Source: BPGX01 sp035405785 (lineage in GTDB: Bacteria > Bacteroidota > Bacteroidia > B-17B0 > Aurantibacillaceae). Taken from it: a stretch of DNA of 64,000 nt. The stretch is taken from positions 434,001 through 498,000 of the forward strand of contig DAONJS010000001.1 in NCBI GenBank assembly GCA_035405785.1, written 5' to 3'. Positions within the stretch are counted from its first letter, which is position 1; each line of letters begins with the position of its first letter. The notes under the pieces were generated by a model. It worked only from the letters and a program-made list of their open reading frames with translations. It did no database searches and was not told the DNA's origin. Made by a program: the position numbers and the translations under genes. This document shows, piece after piece, positions 1 through 7,376 of this stretch.

Positions 1-968
1 ACAAGTTAGCAAAAAAAATGAGAGAGGAAAGATTTAAAAATGGTTCAATTATTTTTGATAAAATAGAAGTAAAATTTCATTTAGATGAAAGCGGTATCCC
101 AACAGGTGTATATTTTAAAATACAAAAAGATGCTCATCGTTTAATTGAAGATTTTATGCTTTTGGCTAATAAATCAGTTGCAAAGTTTTTAAGTGATCCG
201 CCAACTTATTTGGATAAAAAAGATCAAAAACTTTATGGTTCTGTATACAGAGTACACGATGCCCCATCAGAAGAAAAGTTAGAAGAATTTGCAAGAATTT
301 GTGCAAGATTTGGATATAAAGTGGATATTAAAAATCCTAAGAAAACAGTTCAATCTATCAATAAAGTGTTGCAAGAAGTAAAAGGTAAAAAGGAAGCCAA
401 TATGATTGAAATGTTGGCTATCAGAAGTATGGCAAAAGCCATTTATTCTACTGATAATATAGGACACTATGGATTAGGTTTTGATTATTATACACATTTT
501 ACCTCACCTATTCGTCGTTATCCTGATGTTTTAGTTCATCGTTTGTTAGAAGCAAGATTAAATGAAAGAAGATATTCTAATAAAGAAGAGTTAGAATATT
601 TTTGTAAACAATCATCTGAAAGAGAAAGAGTAGCCACAGATGCAGAAAGAGCTTCTGTAAAATACAAGCAAGTAGAATATATGCTGGATAGAATAGATCA
701 GATATTTCCAGCTATAATTTCAGGTGTTACAGAATGGGGAATTTATGCTGAAGTTGCTGAAAATCTTTGTGAAGGGATGATTCGATTAAAAGATATGAAA
801 GACGATTTTTATATTTATGATTCAGAAAATTTCAGATATATTGGAAAACATTACAGGAAAATATATGCACTTGGAGATGAAATTTTAGTTAAAGTTAAAT
901 CAGCAGATTTATTGAAAAAACAAATAGATTTTGAAATTGTTGACAGAAAAATTAAAAAGGGAAAGTAG
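1..968 (+). CDS. rnr: Ribonuclease R, C-terminal part (5' end outside window)
   Basis: Ribonuclease R is a 3'-5' exoribonuclease that degrades structured RNA in the cytoplasm. The frame is open to the left edge of the window (codons begin at base 3), so the ATG at 18 is an internal methionine and the cold-shock domains and first half of the catalytic domain are missing. Seen here are the late RNB-domain signatures AHRLIEDFMLLAN and HFTSPIRRYPDVLVHR (about bases 495-545). An S1 RNA-binding domain follows over the last 85 residues (starting near FPAIISGVTEWGIYAEV), then a short basic tail. The order RNB then S1 is that of RNase R/RNase II; the basic tail favours R. The next gene is on the opposite strand. 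Confidence 0.93.
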   Translation, partial: KLAKKMREERFKNGSIIFDKIEVKFHLDESGIPTGVYFKIQKDAHRLIEDFMLLANKSVAKFLSDPPTYLDKKDQKLYGSVYRVHDAPSEEKLEEFARICARFGYKVDIKNPKKTVQSINKVLQEVKGKKEANMIEMLAIRSMAKAIYSTDNIGHYGLGFDYYTHFTSPIRRYPDVLVHRLLEARLNERRYSNKEELEYFCKQSSERERVATDAERASVKYKQVEYMLDRIDQIFPAIISGVTEWGIYAEVAENLCEGMIRLKDMKDDFYIYDSENFRYIGKHYRKIYALGDEILVKVKSADLLKKQIDFEIVDRKIKKGK

Positions 969-1000
969 AAGTGAAAAGTGAAAAATTTATACAAAAAAAT

Positions 1001-1090
1001 TCCGAAGGGAAGAAATGATTGTAGATAATAATGAAACCCGGAAACAAAAAATCCCGAAGGGATGACAAGATTATAGTGAATAGCACCGAA
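1001..1090. repeat. Two imperfect copies of a short interspersed repeat
   Basis: Two related units start with CCGAAGGGA at 1002 and 1054, a period of 52 bases. Each continues with a similar A/T-rich tail (GAAATGATTGTAGATAAT and GACAAGATTATAGTGAAT) and a trailing CCG. The unit core TCCCGAAGGGA is itself palindromic. Just downstream ATGTTGG (1095-1101) and CCAACAT (1118-1124) form another inverted repeat. The stretch 969-1174 carries no gene. From general knowledge, similar CCCGAAGGGATGA units are scattered in intergenic regions of Bacteroidota genomes; their role is unknown to me. Confidence 0.6.
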
Positions 1091-1174
1091 ATTTATGTTG
1101 GCAAATAATGAACAGAACCAACATTAATTTTTGGCAATAACCCAATTTATTTCCTAATGAATTGAATATGAGTT

Positions 1175-1963
1175 TTATTTCTTTTTGAATGAAAGAATAA
1201 AATTTCTTGTATAATCAGAAAGAAGCAATGTGCCGCTAATGCCAGCTCTTTGAATGAGTAAATCATCCCAATTTTCTGTGCCTTCCCAAAATATTTTCTT
1301 CAGATGTTTCATTGCCTCGGGGTTACTTTTGGTAAGTTGATCACATAATTTTTTTATAGCTTCATCCATTTGTTCAGTCGTGTCAAACACTTCATAAAAT
1401 AGTCCTTTTTCTTTTGCCCATTGAGCTGAAAACCATTCTGTGGCTTGTATTGTCATTTGTGAAAAAGCAGATAACCCAACTTTTCTTTGAACAGCTGGAC
1501 CTACTACAAATGGCCCAATACCTACTGCTAATTCACTTAATTTTACAGATGCATATTGCGTAGCAAAGCAGTAATCTACCGCTGATGCAATACCAACGCC
1601 ACCACCTACTGCTTTTGAATGCACTCTTCCAATAACAAATTTTGGACATTTACGAATAGCGTTTATAACATTTGCAAATCCTGAAAAAAAGATTTTTCCT
1701 TTTACTTTTGCTTCTTCAATATTTTGGCTTGTTAATTCAGCAATGCTTAACAATTCATCAAAACTTGCCCCTGCACAAAATGCTTTATCACCTATGCTTG
1801 ATAATACAATAACTTTTATATCATTATTATTTCCTGCATCAGTTATGTGTTGTGCTAATTGAGATAATATTTCACCTGGAAGTGAATTACTTTGTGGATG
1901 ATAAAATGTGATATTTGCAATACCATTTTCTGAAATTTCAGTTTTTACAAATGCTTTGTCCAT
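1175..1963 (-). CDS. Enoyl-CoA hydratase/isomerase family protein
   Basis: A 262-residue crotonase-fold protein, the usual family length. The oxyanion-hole segment AFCAGASFDEL lies near residues 60-70, and the second CoA/active-site segment GGGVGIASAVDYCFA near 120-134. Glu in KLSELAVGIGP sits where the first catalytic Glu of enoyl-CoA hydratase is found. The position of the second catalytic Glu, usually in a PGxGGTQR-like stretch, reads VVGPAVQRKVG, so the exact reaction is uncertain. Likely a cytoplasmic acyl-CoA hydratase or isomerase of fatty-acid or amino-acid breakdown. It stands alone, divergent from the histidine kinase, with no other beta-oxidation gene nearby. Confidence 0.85.
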   Translation of the reverse strand: MDKAFVKTEISENGIANITFYHPQSNSLPGEILSQLAQHITDAGNNNDIKVIVLSSIGDKAFCAGASFDELLSIAELTSQNIEEAKVKGKIFFSGFANVINAIRKCPKFVIGRVHSKAVGGGVGIASAVDYCFATQYASVKLSELAVGIGPFVVGPAVQRKVGLSAFSQMTIQATEWFSAQWAKEKGLFYEVFDTTEQMDEAIKKLCDQLTKSNPEAMKHLKKIFWEGTENWDDLLIQRAGISGTLLLSDYTRNFILSFKKK

Positions 1964-2049
1964 ATAATTTTTTGGGTGATAAATGTAAGTAATTATGTGT
2001 AGTAATTTTATATTAAAATATAATTGTTTATATGAATAAAAATAAAACT

Positions 2050-2057
2050 TATATTTG
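2050..2057 (+). promoter_or_regulatory. -7 promoter element TATATTTG of the histidine kinase gene
   Basis: TATATTTG matches the Bacteroidota -7 consensus TAnnTTTG exactly. It ends only 5 bases before the ATG at 2063, so the transcript would have almost no leader. Confidence 0.6.
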
Positions 2058-2062
2058 CGACT

Positions 2063-3328
2063 ATGTTTGTAGATTCAATAAAGTATATACTCAAAAAAGT
2101 TACTGATATTGGAATTGATGAACAATTGCCGTTGTATGATAAATTAAGAGTTAGATTTGTTAATGGCTTACATTTTTTAATGGTAATTATATTATTTATT
2201 GTACTTTTTCTTTGGGTAATTTTTTCAAAGATATTTTTTACAGAAATTGAATTTGCTTGTGTTTTTTTAGCAATAGTTGGATTGATATTAAATAAGTATA
2301 AGTTTTATAACGCATCATCAATTCTCTTTTATATTTATTGTAATATATTATTAATTGTAAACATTGGGGCATATCCTCCTGAAACAGTAGGTTTTGTTTA
2401 TTATTTTCCATTTGCAATGGTTATGAGCATTGTTTCATTTTCAAAACTTAGGGACAGAATTTCTTATTTCTTTTTATTTTTATCATTTATTTTATTTGTA
2501 GTTGTTTTATTTAGTGAAAATAATTCTTATCTTTCAAGTACTTTTGGAATCTCAATTTCAGAAAGTGATATACAATGGATAAGGCACTTTAATGTAATCT
2601 TTTCGGGTTTTTGTGTAGTGTTATTTACCTATTTTTATAAATGGTTTTCAGGTATTCAAACTGCTGAACTTCAAAAGGTTGTTCAAAAAGAAAAAGAATT
2701 GAATCAGCAATTAATTCAATCATTAAATCAAAGAGAAGCATTATTAGCTGAAGTACATCACAGAGTTAAAAATAATTTAGCATTATTAAATAGTATGATT
2801 AATATGAAATTGAATAATTATGAAAGCGATGATATTGAAACAATTTTAAACTCTTTGCAAGACAGAATTTACAACATGAGTTTGGTTCATAATTTATTTT
2901 ATGCTCATGAAAATATTGATCATATTGAAATTAGTGATTTTACTAAAAAAATTACTCATTCAACTTTATCCAATCACAACATTAAAAATGTAAATGTAGT
3001 TGAAAACTTTGATGAAATTGGTACAATAAGAACATCTGCTTTGATTCCTTTTGGAATTATTTTAAACGAAATTATATCAAATGTAGCTAAACACACACTA
3101 TCATTAAAGCCAAATGCTACACTAAATATATCAATATATAAGAATGATAAAGATGTAATTATAAGTATTATTGATAATGGCAATGGTTTGAAAGAATACC
3201 ATAAAGATGGATTGGGAATGGAGTTAATTAAAACATTAGTAGAACAACTATCAGGAAAAGTTGAATTTTTAAATGAGAATGGATTGCATGTTAAAATCAC
3301 TATACCTATGAGTGAAATTTTAATTTAA
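2063..3328 (+). CDS. Membrane sensor histidine kinase, HisKA_2 type
   Basis: A 421-residue sensor kinase. Six hydrophobic segments fill residues 30-200 with no obvious periplasmic ligand domain, so the signal may be sensed in the membrane. A short coiled coil (about 205-225) leads to the phosphoacceptor helix EVHHRVKNNLALLNS, with His232-His233 before Arg, the signature of the HisKA_2 subclass. The ATPase domain follows, with N-box residues in FGIILNEIISNVAKH and a G-box in IIDNGNGLKEYHKDGLGMEL. No response regulator is adjacent; kinases of this class are often orphans. The stop codon overlaps the stop of the convergent rsmI by two bases within a TTTAAA sequence. The start is supported by the promoter element just upstream. 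Confidence 0.9.
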   Translation: MFVDSIKYILKKVTDIGIDEQLPLYDKLRVRFVNGLHFLMVIILFIVLFLWVIFSKIFFTEIEFACVFLAIVGLILNKYKFYNASSILFYIYCNILLIVNIGAYPPETVGFVYYFPFAMVMSIVSFSKLRDRISYFFLFLSFILFVVVLFSENNSYLSSTFGISISESDIQWIRHFNVIFSGFCVVLFTYFYKWFSGIQTAELQKVVQKEKELNQQLIQSLNQREALLAEVHHRVKNNLALLNSMINMKLNNYESDDIETILNSLQDRIYNMSLVHNLFYAHENIDHIEISDFTKKITHSTLSNHNIKNVNVVENFDEIGTIRTSALIPFGIILNEIISNVAKHTLSLKPNATLNISIYKNDKDVIISIIDNGNGLKEYHKDGLGMELIKTLVEQLSGKVEFLNENGLHVKITIPMSEILI

Positions 3329-3978
3329 ATTATAATTACAAATTCACCTTTTGGTGAATGTTTAGTAAAGTGTTCAATCATTTCATCAATTGTTTTGTGT
3401 AAATGTTCTTCAAACATTTTTGAAATCTCTCTGGAAATACTAATTTTTCTGTTTCCTCCAAAAGTATTTTTTAAATCATGCAATGTTGATAATAATTTAT
3501 GAGGACTTTCATAGAGTACAATTGTATAAGGAAATTGTTGTAATTCTTTTAATTTAGATTGTCTGCCTTTTTTAGCAGGTAAAAATCCTACAAATAAAAA
3601 ATGATGAATAGGCAAACCACTGCACACAAGAGCAGGAACAAAAGCAGTAGGGCCTGGTAAGCATTGTACTTGAATATTATTTTCAATGCAATGTTTAACT
3701 AATAAATATCCTGGGTCTGAAATGGCAGGAGTTCCAGCATCACTGATGAGTGCAATGTTTTTGTTGTTTTTCAAATCATCAATAATTTTTTCTACAATAT
3801 TATGCTCATTAAAAGCATGATAAGAATGAAGCGGTGTGTTAATATTAAAATGTTGTAATAATGGTTTTGAAGTTCTTGTATCTTCTGCAAGGATATAATC
3901 TACACTTTGCAATACTTCTATTGCACGAAAAGTTATGTCCTTTAAATTTCCAATGGGTGTAGGTACAATATAAAGCAT
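3325..3978 (-). CDS. rsmI: 16S rRNA (cytidine1402-2'-O)-methyltransferase RsmI
   Basis: RsmI 2'-O-methylates C1402 of 16S rRNA using S-adenosylmethionine. The 217-residue protein opens with LYIVPTPIGNLKDITFRA and has LAEDTRTSKPLL, ALISDAGTPAISDPGYLLV and VQCLPGPTAFVPALVCSGLP, all diagnostic of the family's tetrapyrrole-methylase fold. It is shorter than the E. coli enzyme (about 286) because the C-terminal extension is absent, which I believe is usual in Bacteroidota. It is the last gene of a four-gene minus-strand operon (GT2, GT-C-like, ThiF-like, rsmI), starting 2 bases after the ThiF-like stop. Confidence 0.93.
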   Translation of the reverse strand: MLYIVPTPIGNLKDITFRAIEVLQSVDYILAEDTRTSKPLLQHFNINTPLHSYHAFNEHNIVEKIIDDLKNNKNIALISDAGTPAISDPGYLLVKHCIENNIQVQCLPGPTAFVPALVCSGLPIHHFLFVGFLPAKKGRQSKLKELQQFPYTIVLYESPHKLLSTLHDLKNTFGGNRKISISREISKMFEEHLHKTIDEMIEHFTKHSPKGEFVIII

Positions 3979-3980
3979 AA

Positions 3981-4697
3981 TTAATATTGAATTATTTTTT
4001 GTTCCAAGGTTAATAAATTAGATAATAATAGTTTGTTTTTGAAGTATTCTGCTTTATTTAGTGCTATCATCAAAATGAGTTGTGCCATCAAAGAAGCACA
4101 GTAAGTAGTTACAGTGTTTGCCACTCCTGCTTCTGCGCAAGATGGTGCTTCTTCGGGTGAAGGTGGTTCAGGAAAAATATCACGAAGGTTTTTACTTCCC
4201 TGAAAATTAAATAATCCAACCTGACAAGTAAATTTGAAAATGCTACCAGAAACAAGTGGTTTATTGAGTTTTGTGCAAGTATCATTTACAAGATAACGAG
4301 TAGAAAAATTATCAGTGCCATCTGCAATGATATCATACTGTTGGATAATAGATTCAACATTTGATTCATCCAATAAAACATTGTGTGTATGAACATTGAT
4401 AAATGGATTTCTTTTAGTAATTTTTTTTGTTGCAAGTTCAGTTTTTGATAAGTTAATCTCATCGTAATTGTATAGATATTGACGATGAAGGTTGTGTATA
4501 GAAACTGTATCAAAATCAACAATGCCTATATTTTTAAAACCTAATCCACTGCACATCAATAAAAGCGGACAACCGAGACCTCCCGCTCCAATGATAAGTA
4601 CAGAGTTAGATTGAATTTGTTCTAAACCTTCTAATTTAATTTCATCTAAAATGATTTGTCTTTGAAAATATTTAAATTCTTCTTTTGATAATGGCAT
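3981..4697 (-). CDS. HesA/MoeB/ThiF family E1-like adenylyltransferase
   Basis: A 238-residue ubiquitin-E1-like enzyme. Such enzymes adenylate the C-terminal glycine of a small sulfur carrier (ThiS or MoaD). Seen are the ATP-binding loop LIIGAGGLGCPLLLMCSG (about 34-50), the acidic substrate loop VDFDTVSIHNLHRQYLY, the Asp in ADGTDNFSTRYLVND and the PSCAEAGV cysteine segment. There is no rhodanese domain. In typical MoeB/ThiF a zinc-binding CxxC pair precedes the FP segment (as in CYRCLFP); here it reads NLRDIFP, and a second CxxC pair is absent near the C-terminus. So this is a zinc-less form. It could serve thiamine or molybdopterin synthesis. A ThiH gene lies 4 kb away but no other thi or moa gene is in the window. 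It is 3 bases downstream of the GT-C-like gene in the same operon. Confidence 0.85.
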   Translation of the reverse strand: MPLSKEEFKYFQRQIILDEIKLEGLEQIQSNSVLIIGAGGLGCPLLLMCSGLGFKNIGIVDFDTVSIHNLHRQYLYNYDEINLSKTELATKKITKRNPFINVHTHNVLLDESNVESIIQQYDIIADGTDNFSTRYLVNDTCTKLNKPLVSGSIFKFTCQVGLFNFQGSKNLRDIFPEPPSPEEAPSCAEAGVANTVTTYCASLMAQLILMIALNKAEYFKNKLLLSNLLTLEQKIIQY

Positions 4698-4700
4698 AAG

Positions 4701-6620
4701 TTATTTTGAATAGTAGAAAGTAATTTTTAAATCATCAATATAAAAGTTTTTTTTACTTTTATTCCAGAAATAAATATCTAATTTAGATTTTTGATTGAAT
4801 TTATTATTGAAAAAGGCATGATTAGTTTCAAATTGATTCCATTCATTTAATTTGTAATTAGATAATTTATCACCAAACCATACTAATGTAGAATTGTCAA
4901 TAGTATCTTTAATATGTGTAATAATAAATGTCTCCTTTAAGGTATCTATTGGTATAAAAGAAAACTGAATTTTAATTTTAATTAGGTTTTGAATATTAGT
5001 ATAAGTAAAAACATTTCCCCATTCATTTTCTGAACTATATTTTAGAGAATATTTTCCTGATAATGATTTTTCAGTTGATAAATTTATAATTGTTGTGTTT
5101 AATGTATCAAAATTATAGGTTTTAATTTCATAGTTATTTAAATTTACAATACCTTGTTCTGCAACATATTCAGGTTGAACATTAAGGTCAATATTTTTAT
5201 TAGATTTGATAAATATTAAAGTTTCAAAAGGATAACTTTCATCAATAAATTTGAAATGTTTCAATAGCTTCAAAGATGTATCACTTTTAAGTTTCTCAAC
5301 AGGAACATTTCCTTCTAAGGGAGAAAAATGTGAGTCCCATACAATTAAAGTACTATCAGGTAATTGGTCAATATGATTAACATCCAGTGCCCACATTAAG
5401 ATTGAATGATTTTTATCAAAAGGGTCAATATCAAGAGATACGGGCAATTGGGGATGTAGAAAAATAATTGTTTTATTTTTCAAGTTAAAATTAGATAGAA
5501 ATTTTGCTGATTGATTTATTACTATTTGTTCATTGCTTAAACGAAATGGATAAAAATATTTATTGAATGGCTCATTGATAATAAGTGTGGAAATTAAGAT
5601 TAAAATTAATGATTTAATTTTTTTTAAGATTGGGATTATGTCAAGCAACTGAAAGGCGTGTAAAGAGATTAAAGCAGAAAGAGGAATGATTGAAGTAAGA
5701 TATCTCAACATGCCAAGATTACTGTTAATACCAGGCATCCAATTCATGAGTGTATGAATTGAAAATACAATAAAAATACTGCCATAGATTATAATTATTT
5801 TTTCAAGGGAATATTCTTTTATTGAATTACTTTTTTTAATCAAATGTTTTATGAATTCAAATAAAATAGTAATAAAACCTGTTAAAAATAATATTCCATT
5901 TAATTTCCCCAAAATATTATCATATTGATTGAAATAATGTAGAAATTCTCCTTTTTGAGGATAATTTTGGCCAACCTGATAATTATTATGAATTATCCAT
6001 AAAAAATCATTGAAATAAAAATATCCTATAATTGTGAATATAACAAAACCAGTAAAAAAGAATGGAATAATTTTGTATTGTTTTTTAAAAATAAAATATA
6101 TTGTAAGAAGTGGAAAAATGAAATAAGATTCAGGCCTAACAAATGGAGAAAAAGAGAATAATATAGCAGCATATAGATACTGGTTATTTAATAATAACCA
6201 AAGTGTTAGTATTATTACTAAACCAAATAGTATTTCAGTTAGTCCCGAATTTAATACTGCAAAATAAATAGGCGAGAAAAAAATTAATATTGGAGCAAGA
6301 TATGAGTATTTTAAATTAAATTTATTTGCAATTAGATAAGTAAAAATAGAAGTAAAAACAGAAATGATTATTTGAAAAATCATCATTCCTTTTAATCCAA
6401 ATTGTGCAAAGGGAGAGCTTAATAAAGTAAAAAGCGGTTTGCCCCACAAATCTAAAATTAATTCGGGATGTTTCCACGAATATTTCGAAATTAAATAATG
6501 CTGAATGCCATCACCATAATCAAATGTTGCTTCTGCATTTAAATGTATTATTAATACAAAAATGGTGCTAAAACATAATAATATCCAGAAAAGATATTTT
6601 TGAAGGATGGTTAGTAACAT
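4701..6620 (-). CDS. Multi-pass membrane glycosyltransferase-like protein (GT-C type) with C-terminal soluble domain
   Basis: A 639-residue protein. About ten hydrophobic segments occupy residues 8-350, and a soluble region follows over roughly 370-639. The first extracytoplasmic loop carries the acidic motif EATFDYGDGIQHY, the place where GT-C glycosyltransferases (PMT/ArnT type) keep their catalytic acidic residue, followed by WGKPLFTLLSSPFAQFG. The soluble tail is Ser/Asn-rich and beta-like, perhaps carbohydrate-binding. The likely role is transfer of a sugar from a lipid carrier on the outer face of the inner membrane. The gene immediately upstream in the operon is a polyprenyl-phosphate-type GT2 enzyme that could make that donor. 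Substrate unknown. Confidence 0.65.
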   Translation of the reverse strand: MLLTILQKYLFWILLCFSTIFVLIIHLNAEATFDYGDGIQHYLISKYSWKHPELILDLWGKPLFTLLSSPFAQFGLKGMMIFQIIISVFTSIFTYLIANKFNLKYSYLAPILIFFSPIYFAVLNSGLTEILFGLVIILTLWLLLNNQYLYAAILFSFSPFVRPESYFIFPLLTIYFIFKKQYKIIPFFFTGFVIFTIIGYFYFNDFLWIIHNNYQVGQNYPQKGEFLHYFNQYDNILGKLNGILFLTGFITILFEFIKHLIKKSNSIKEYSLEKIIIIYGSIFIVFSIHTLMNWMPGINSNLGMLRYLTSIIPLSALISLHAFQLLDIIPILKKIKSLILILISTLIINEPFNKYFYPFRLSNEQIVINQSAKFLSNFNLKNKTIIFLHPQLPVSLDIDPFDKNHSILMWALDVNHIDQLPDSTLIVWDSHFSPLEGNVPVEKLKSDTSLKLLKHFKFIDESYPFETLIFIKSNKNIDLNVQPEYVAEQGIVNLNNYEIKTYNFDTLNTTIINLSTEKSLSGKYSLKYSSENEWGNVFTYTNIQNLIKIKIQFSFIPIDTLKETFIITHIKDTIDNSTLVWFGDKLSNYKLNEWNQFETNHAFFNNKFNQKSKLDIYFWNKSKKNFYIDDLKITFYYSK

Positions 6621-6630
6621 TATGTTTTTA

Positions 6631-7344
6631 TTATAATTTGAATAAACCGTATTTTAAAATACAATAAATAGCTCTAAAACCATCTTTCCAGTTTATCTTT
6701 TTACCTTCTTCATAAGTTCTGCCATAATAGGAAATACCTACTTCATAAATTCTTATACCTTTTATTCTTGAAATTTTTGCAGTTACTTCTGGTTCAAATC
6801 CAAATCTTTCTTCTACTAAATTTATATTTTTGATTATTTCGGAACGAAAAACTTTATAGCAAGTTTCCATATCAGTTAAATTGAGATTTGTAAACATATT
6901 GGATAAAAAAGTTAAAAACTTATTGCCAATAGTATGCCAGAAAAATAAAATTCTGTGAGGCCTTCCACCCATAAATCTTGAACCATAAACTACATCAGCA
7001 ACACCATCTAAAATTGGTTTTAATAAAATTCTATATTCATTAGGGTCATATTCAAGGTCTGCGTCTTGAATAATGATAAAGTCTCCAGTTGCTTCTTTAA
7101 TTCCTCTATGGATGGCGGCTCCTTTTCCCATATTTATAGGTTGATTGAAAAGTTTAATATTATGTGAAGAGTGTTTAGAAATATAATCATTTATAACATC
7201 AATGGTATTGTCTTTTGAGCAGTCATTAATAATTAAAATTTCTTTTTCTATATTTTCTAAAGACACATTAATAACTTTATCAAGTATTAAATGAATGGTT
7301 TTTGCTTCGTTGTATGCAGGGACAATAATTGATAATTTGTACAT
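6631..7344 (-). CDS. Family 2 glycosyltransferase, polyprenyl-phosphate sugar synthase-like
   Basis: A cytoplasmic or membrane-associated GT2 enzyme of 237 residues resembling dolichyl-phosphate mannose synthase. It has SIIVPAYNEAKTIHLIL at the N-terminus, ILIINDCSKDNTIDVI, NMGKGAAIHRGIKEATGD, and the DxD metal site in IIQDADLEYDP, then YGSRFMGGRPHR. There is no C-terminal membrane segment, as in the short DPM1-like forms. The frame extends to a TTG at 7362, but I use the ATG at 7344 because the conserved fold begins directly there and a promoter element lies just upstream. First gene of the operon GT2, GT-C-like, ThiF-like, rsmI. It likely charges a lipid carrier with a sugar used by the following gene. 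Confidence 0.88.
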   Translation of the reverse strand: MYKLSIIVPAYNEAKTIHLILDKVINVSLENIEKEILIINDCSKDNTIDVINDYISKHSSHNIKLFNQPINMGKGAAIHRGIKEATGDFIIIQDADLEYDPNEYRILLKPILDGVADVVYGSRFMGGRPHRILFFWHTIGNKFLTFLSNMFTNLNLTDMETCYKVFRSEIIKNINLVEERFGFEPEVTAKISRIKGIRIYEVGISYYGRTYEEGKKINWKDGFRAIYCILKYGLFKL

Positions 7345-7346
7345 TT
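7339..7346 (+). promoter_or_regulatory. -7 promoter element TACATTTG for the 7377 gene
   Basis: TACATTTG matches TAnnTTTG and lies 30 bases upstream of the plus-strand ATG at 7377. It overlaps the first codon of the divergent GT2 gene. Confidence 0.55.
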
Positions 7347-7359
7347 GCCTAAATTTTTG

Positions 7360-7367
7360 CAAAAATA
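7360..7367 (-). promoter_or_regulatory. -7 promoter element TATTTTTG for the GT2 operon
   Basis: Read on the minus strand, TATTTTTG lies 15 bases upstream of the GT2 ATG at 7344. It argues against the upstream TTG start, which overlaps the element itself. Confidence 0.55.
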
Positions 7368-7376
7368 CATATTAAA

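Noticed and set aside
2974..3300. Open frame of 108 codons on the minus strand inside the histidine kinase gene
   Set aside because: Antisense to the conserved kinase ATPase domain; no independent support.
3325..3978. Truncation of RsmI (217 residues)
   Set aside because: All methyltransferase motifs are present and, to my knowledge, the shorter form without the C-terminal extension is usual in this phylum.
7344..7362. N-terminal extension of the GT2 protein from a TTG
   Set aside because: The TTG overlaps the TATTTTTG promoter element and the fold starts at the ATG. The same reasoning applied at 10549, 42762, 54071 and 54088. At 17441 and 17474 the TTG extensions were rejected for signal-peptide or promoter-overlap reasons.
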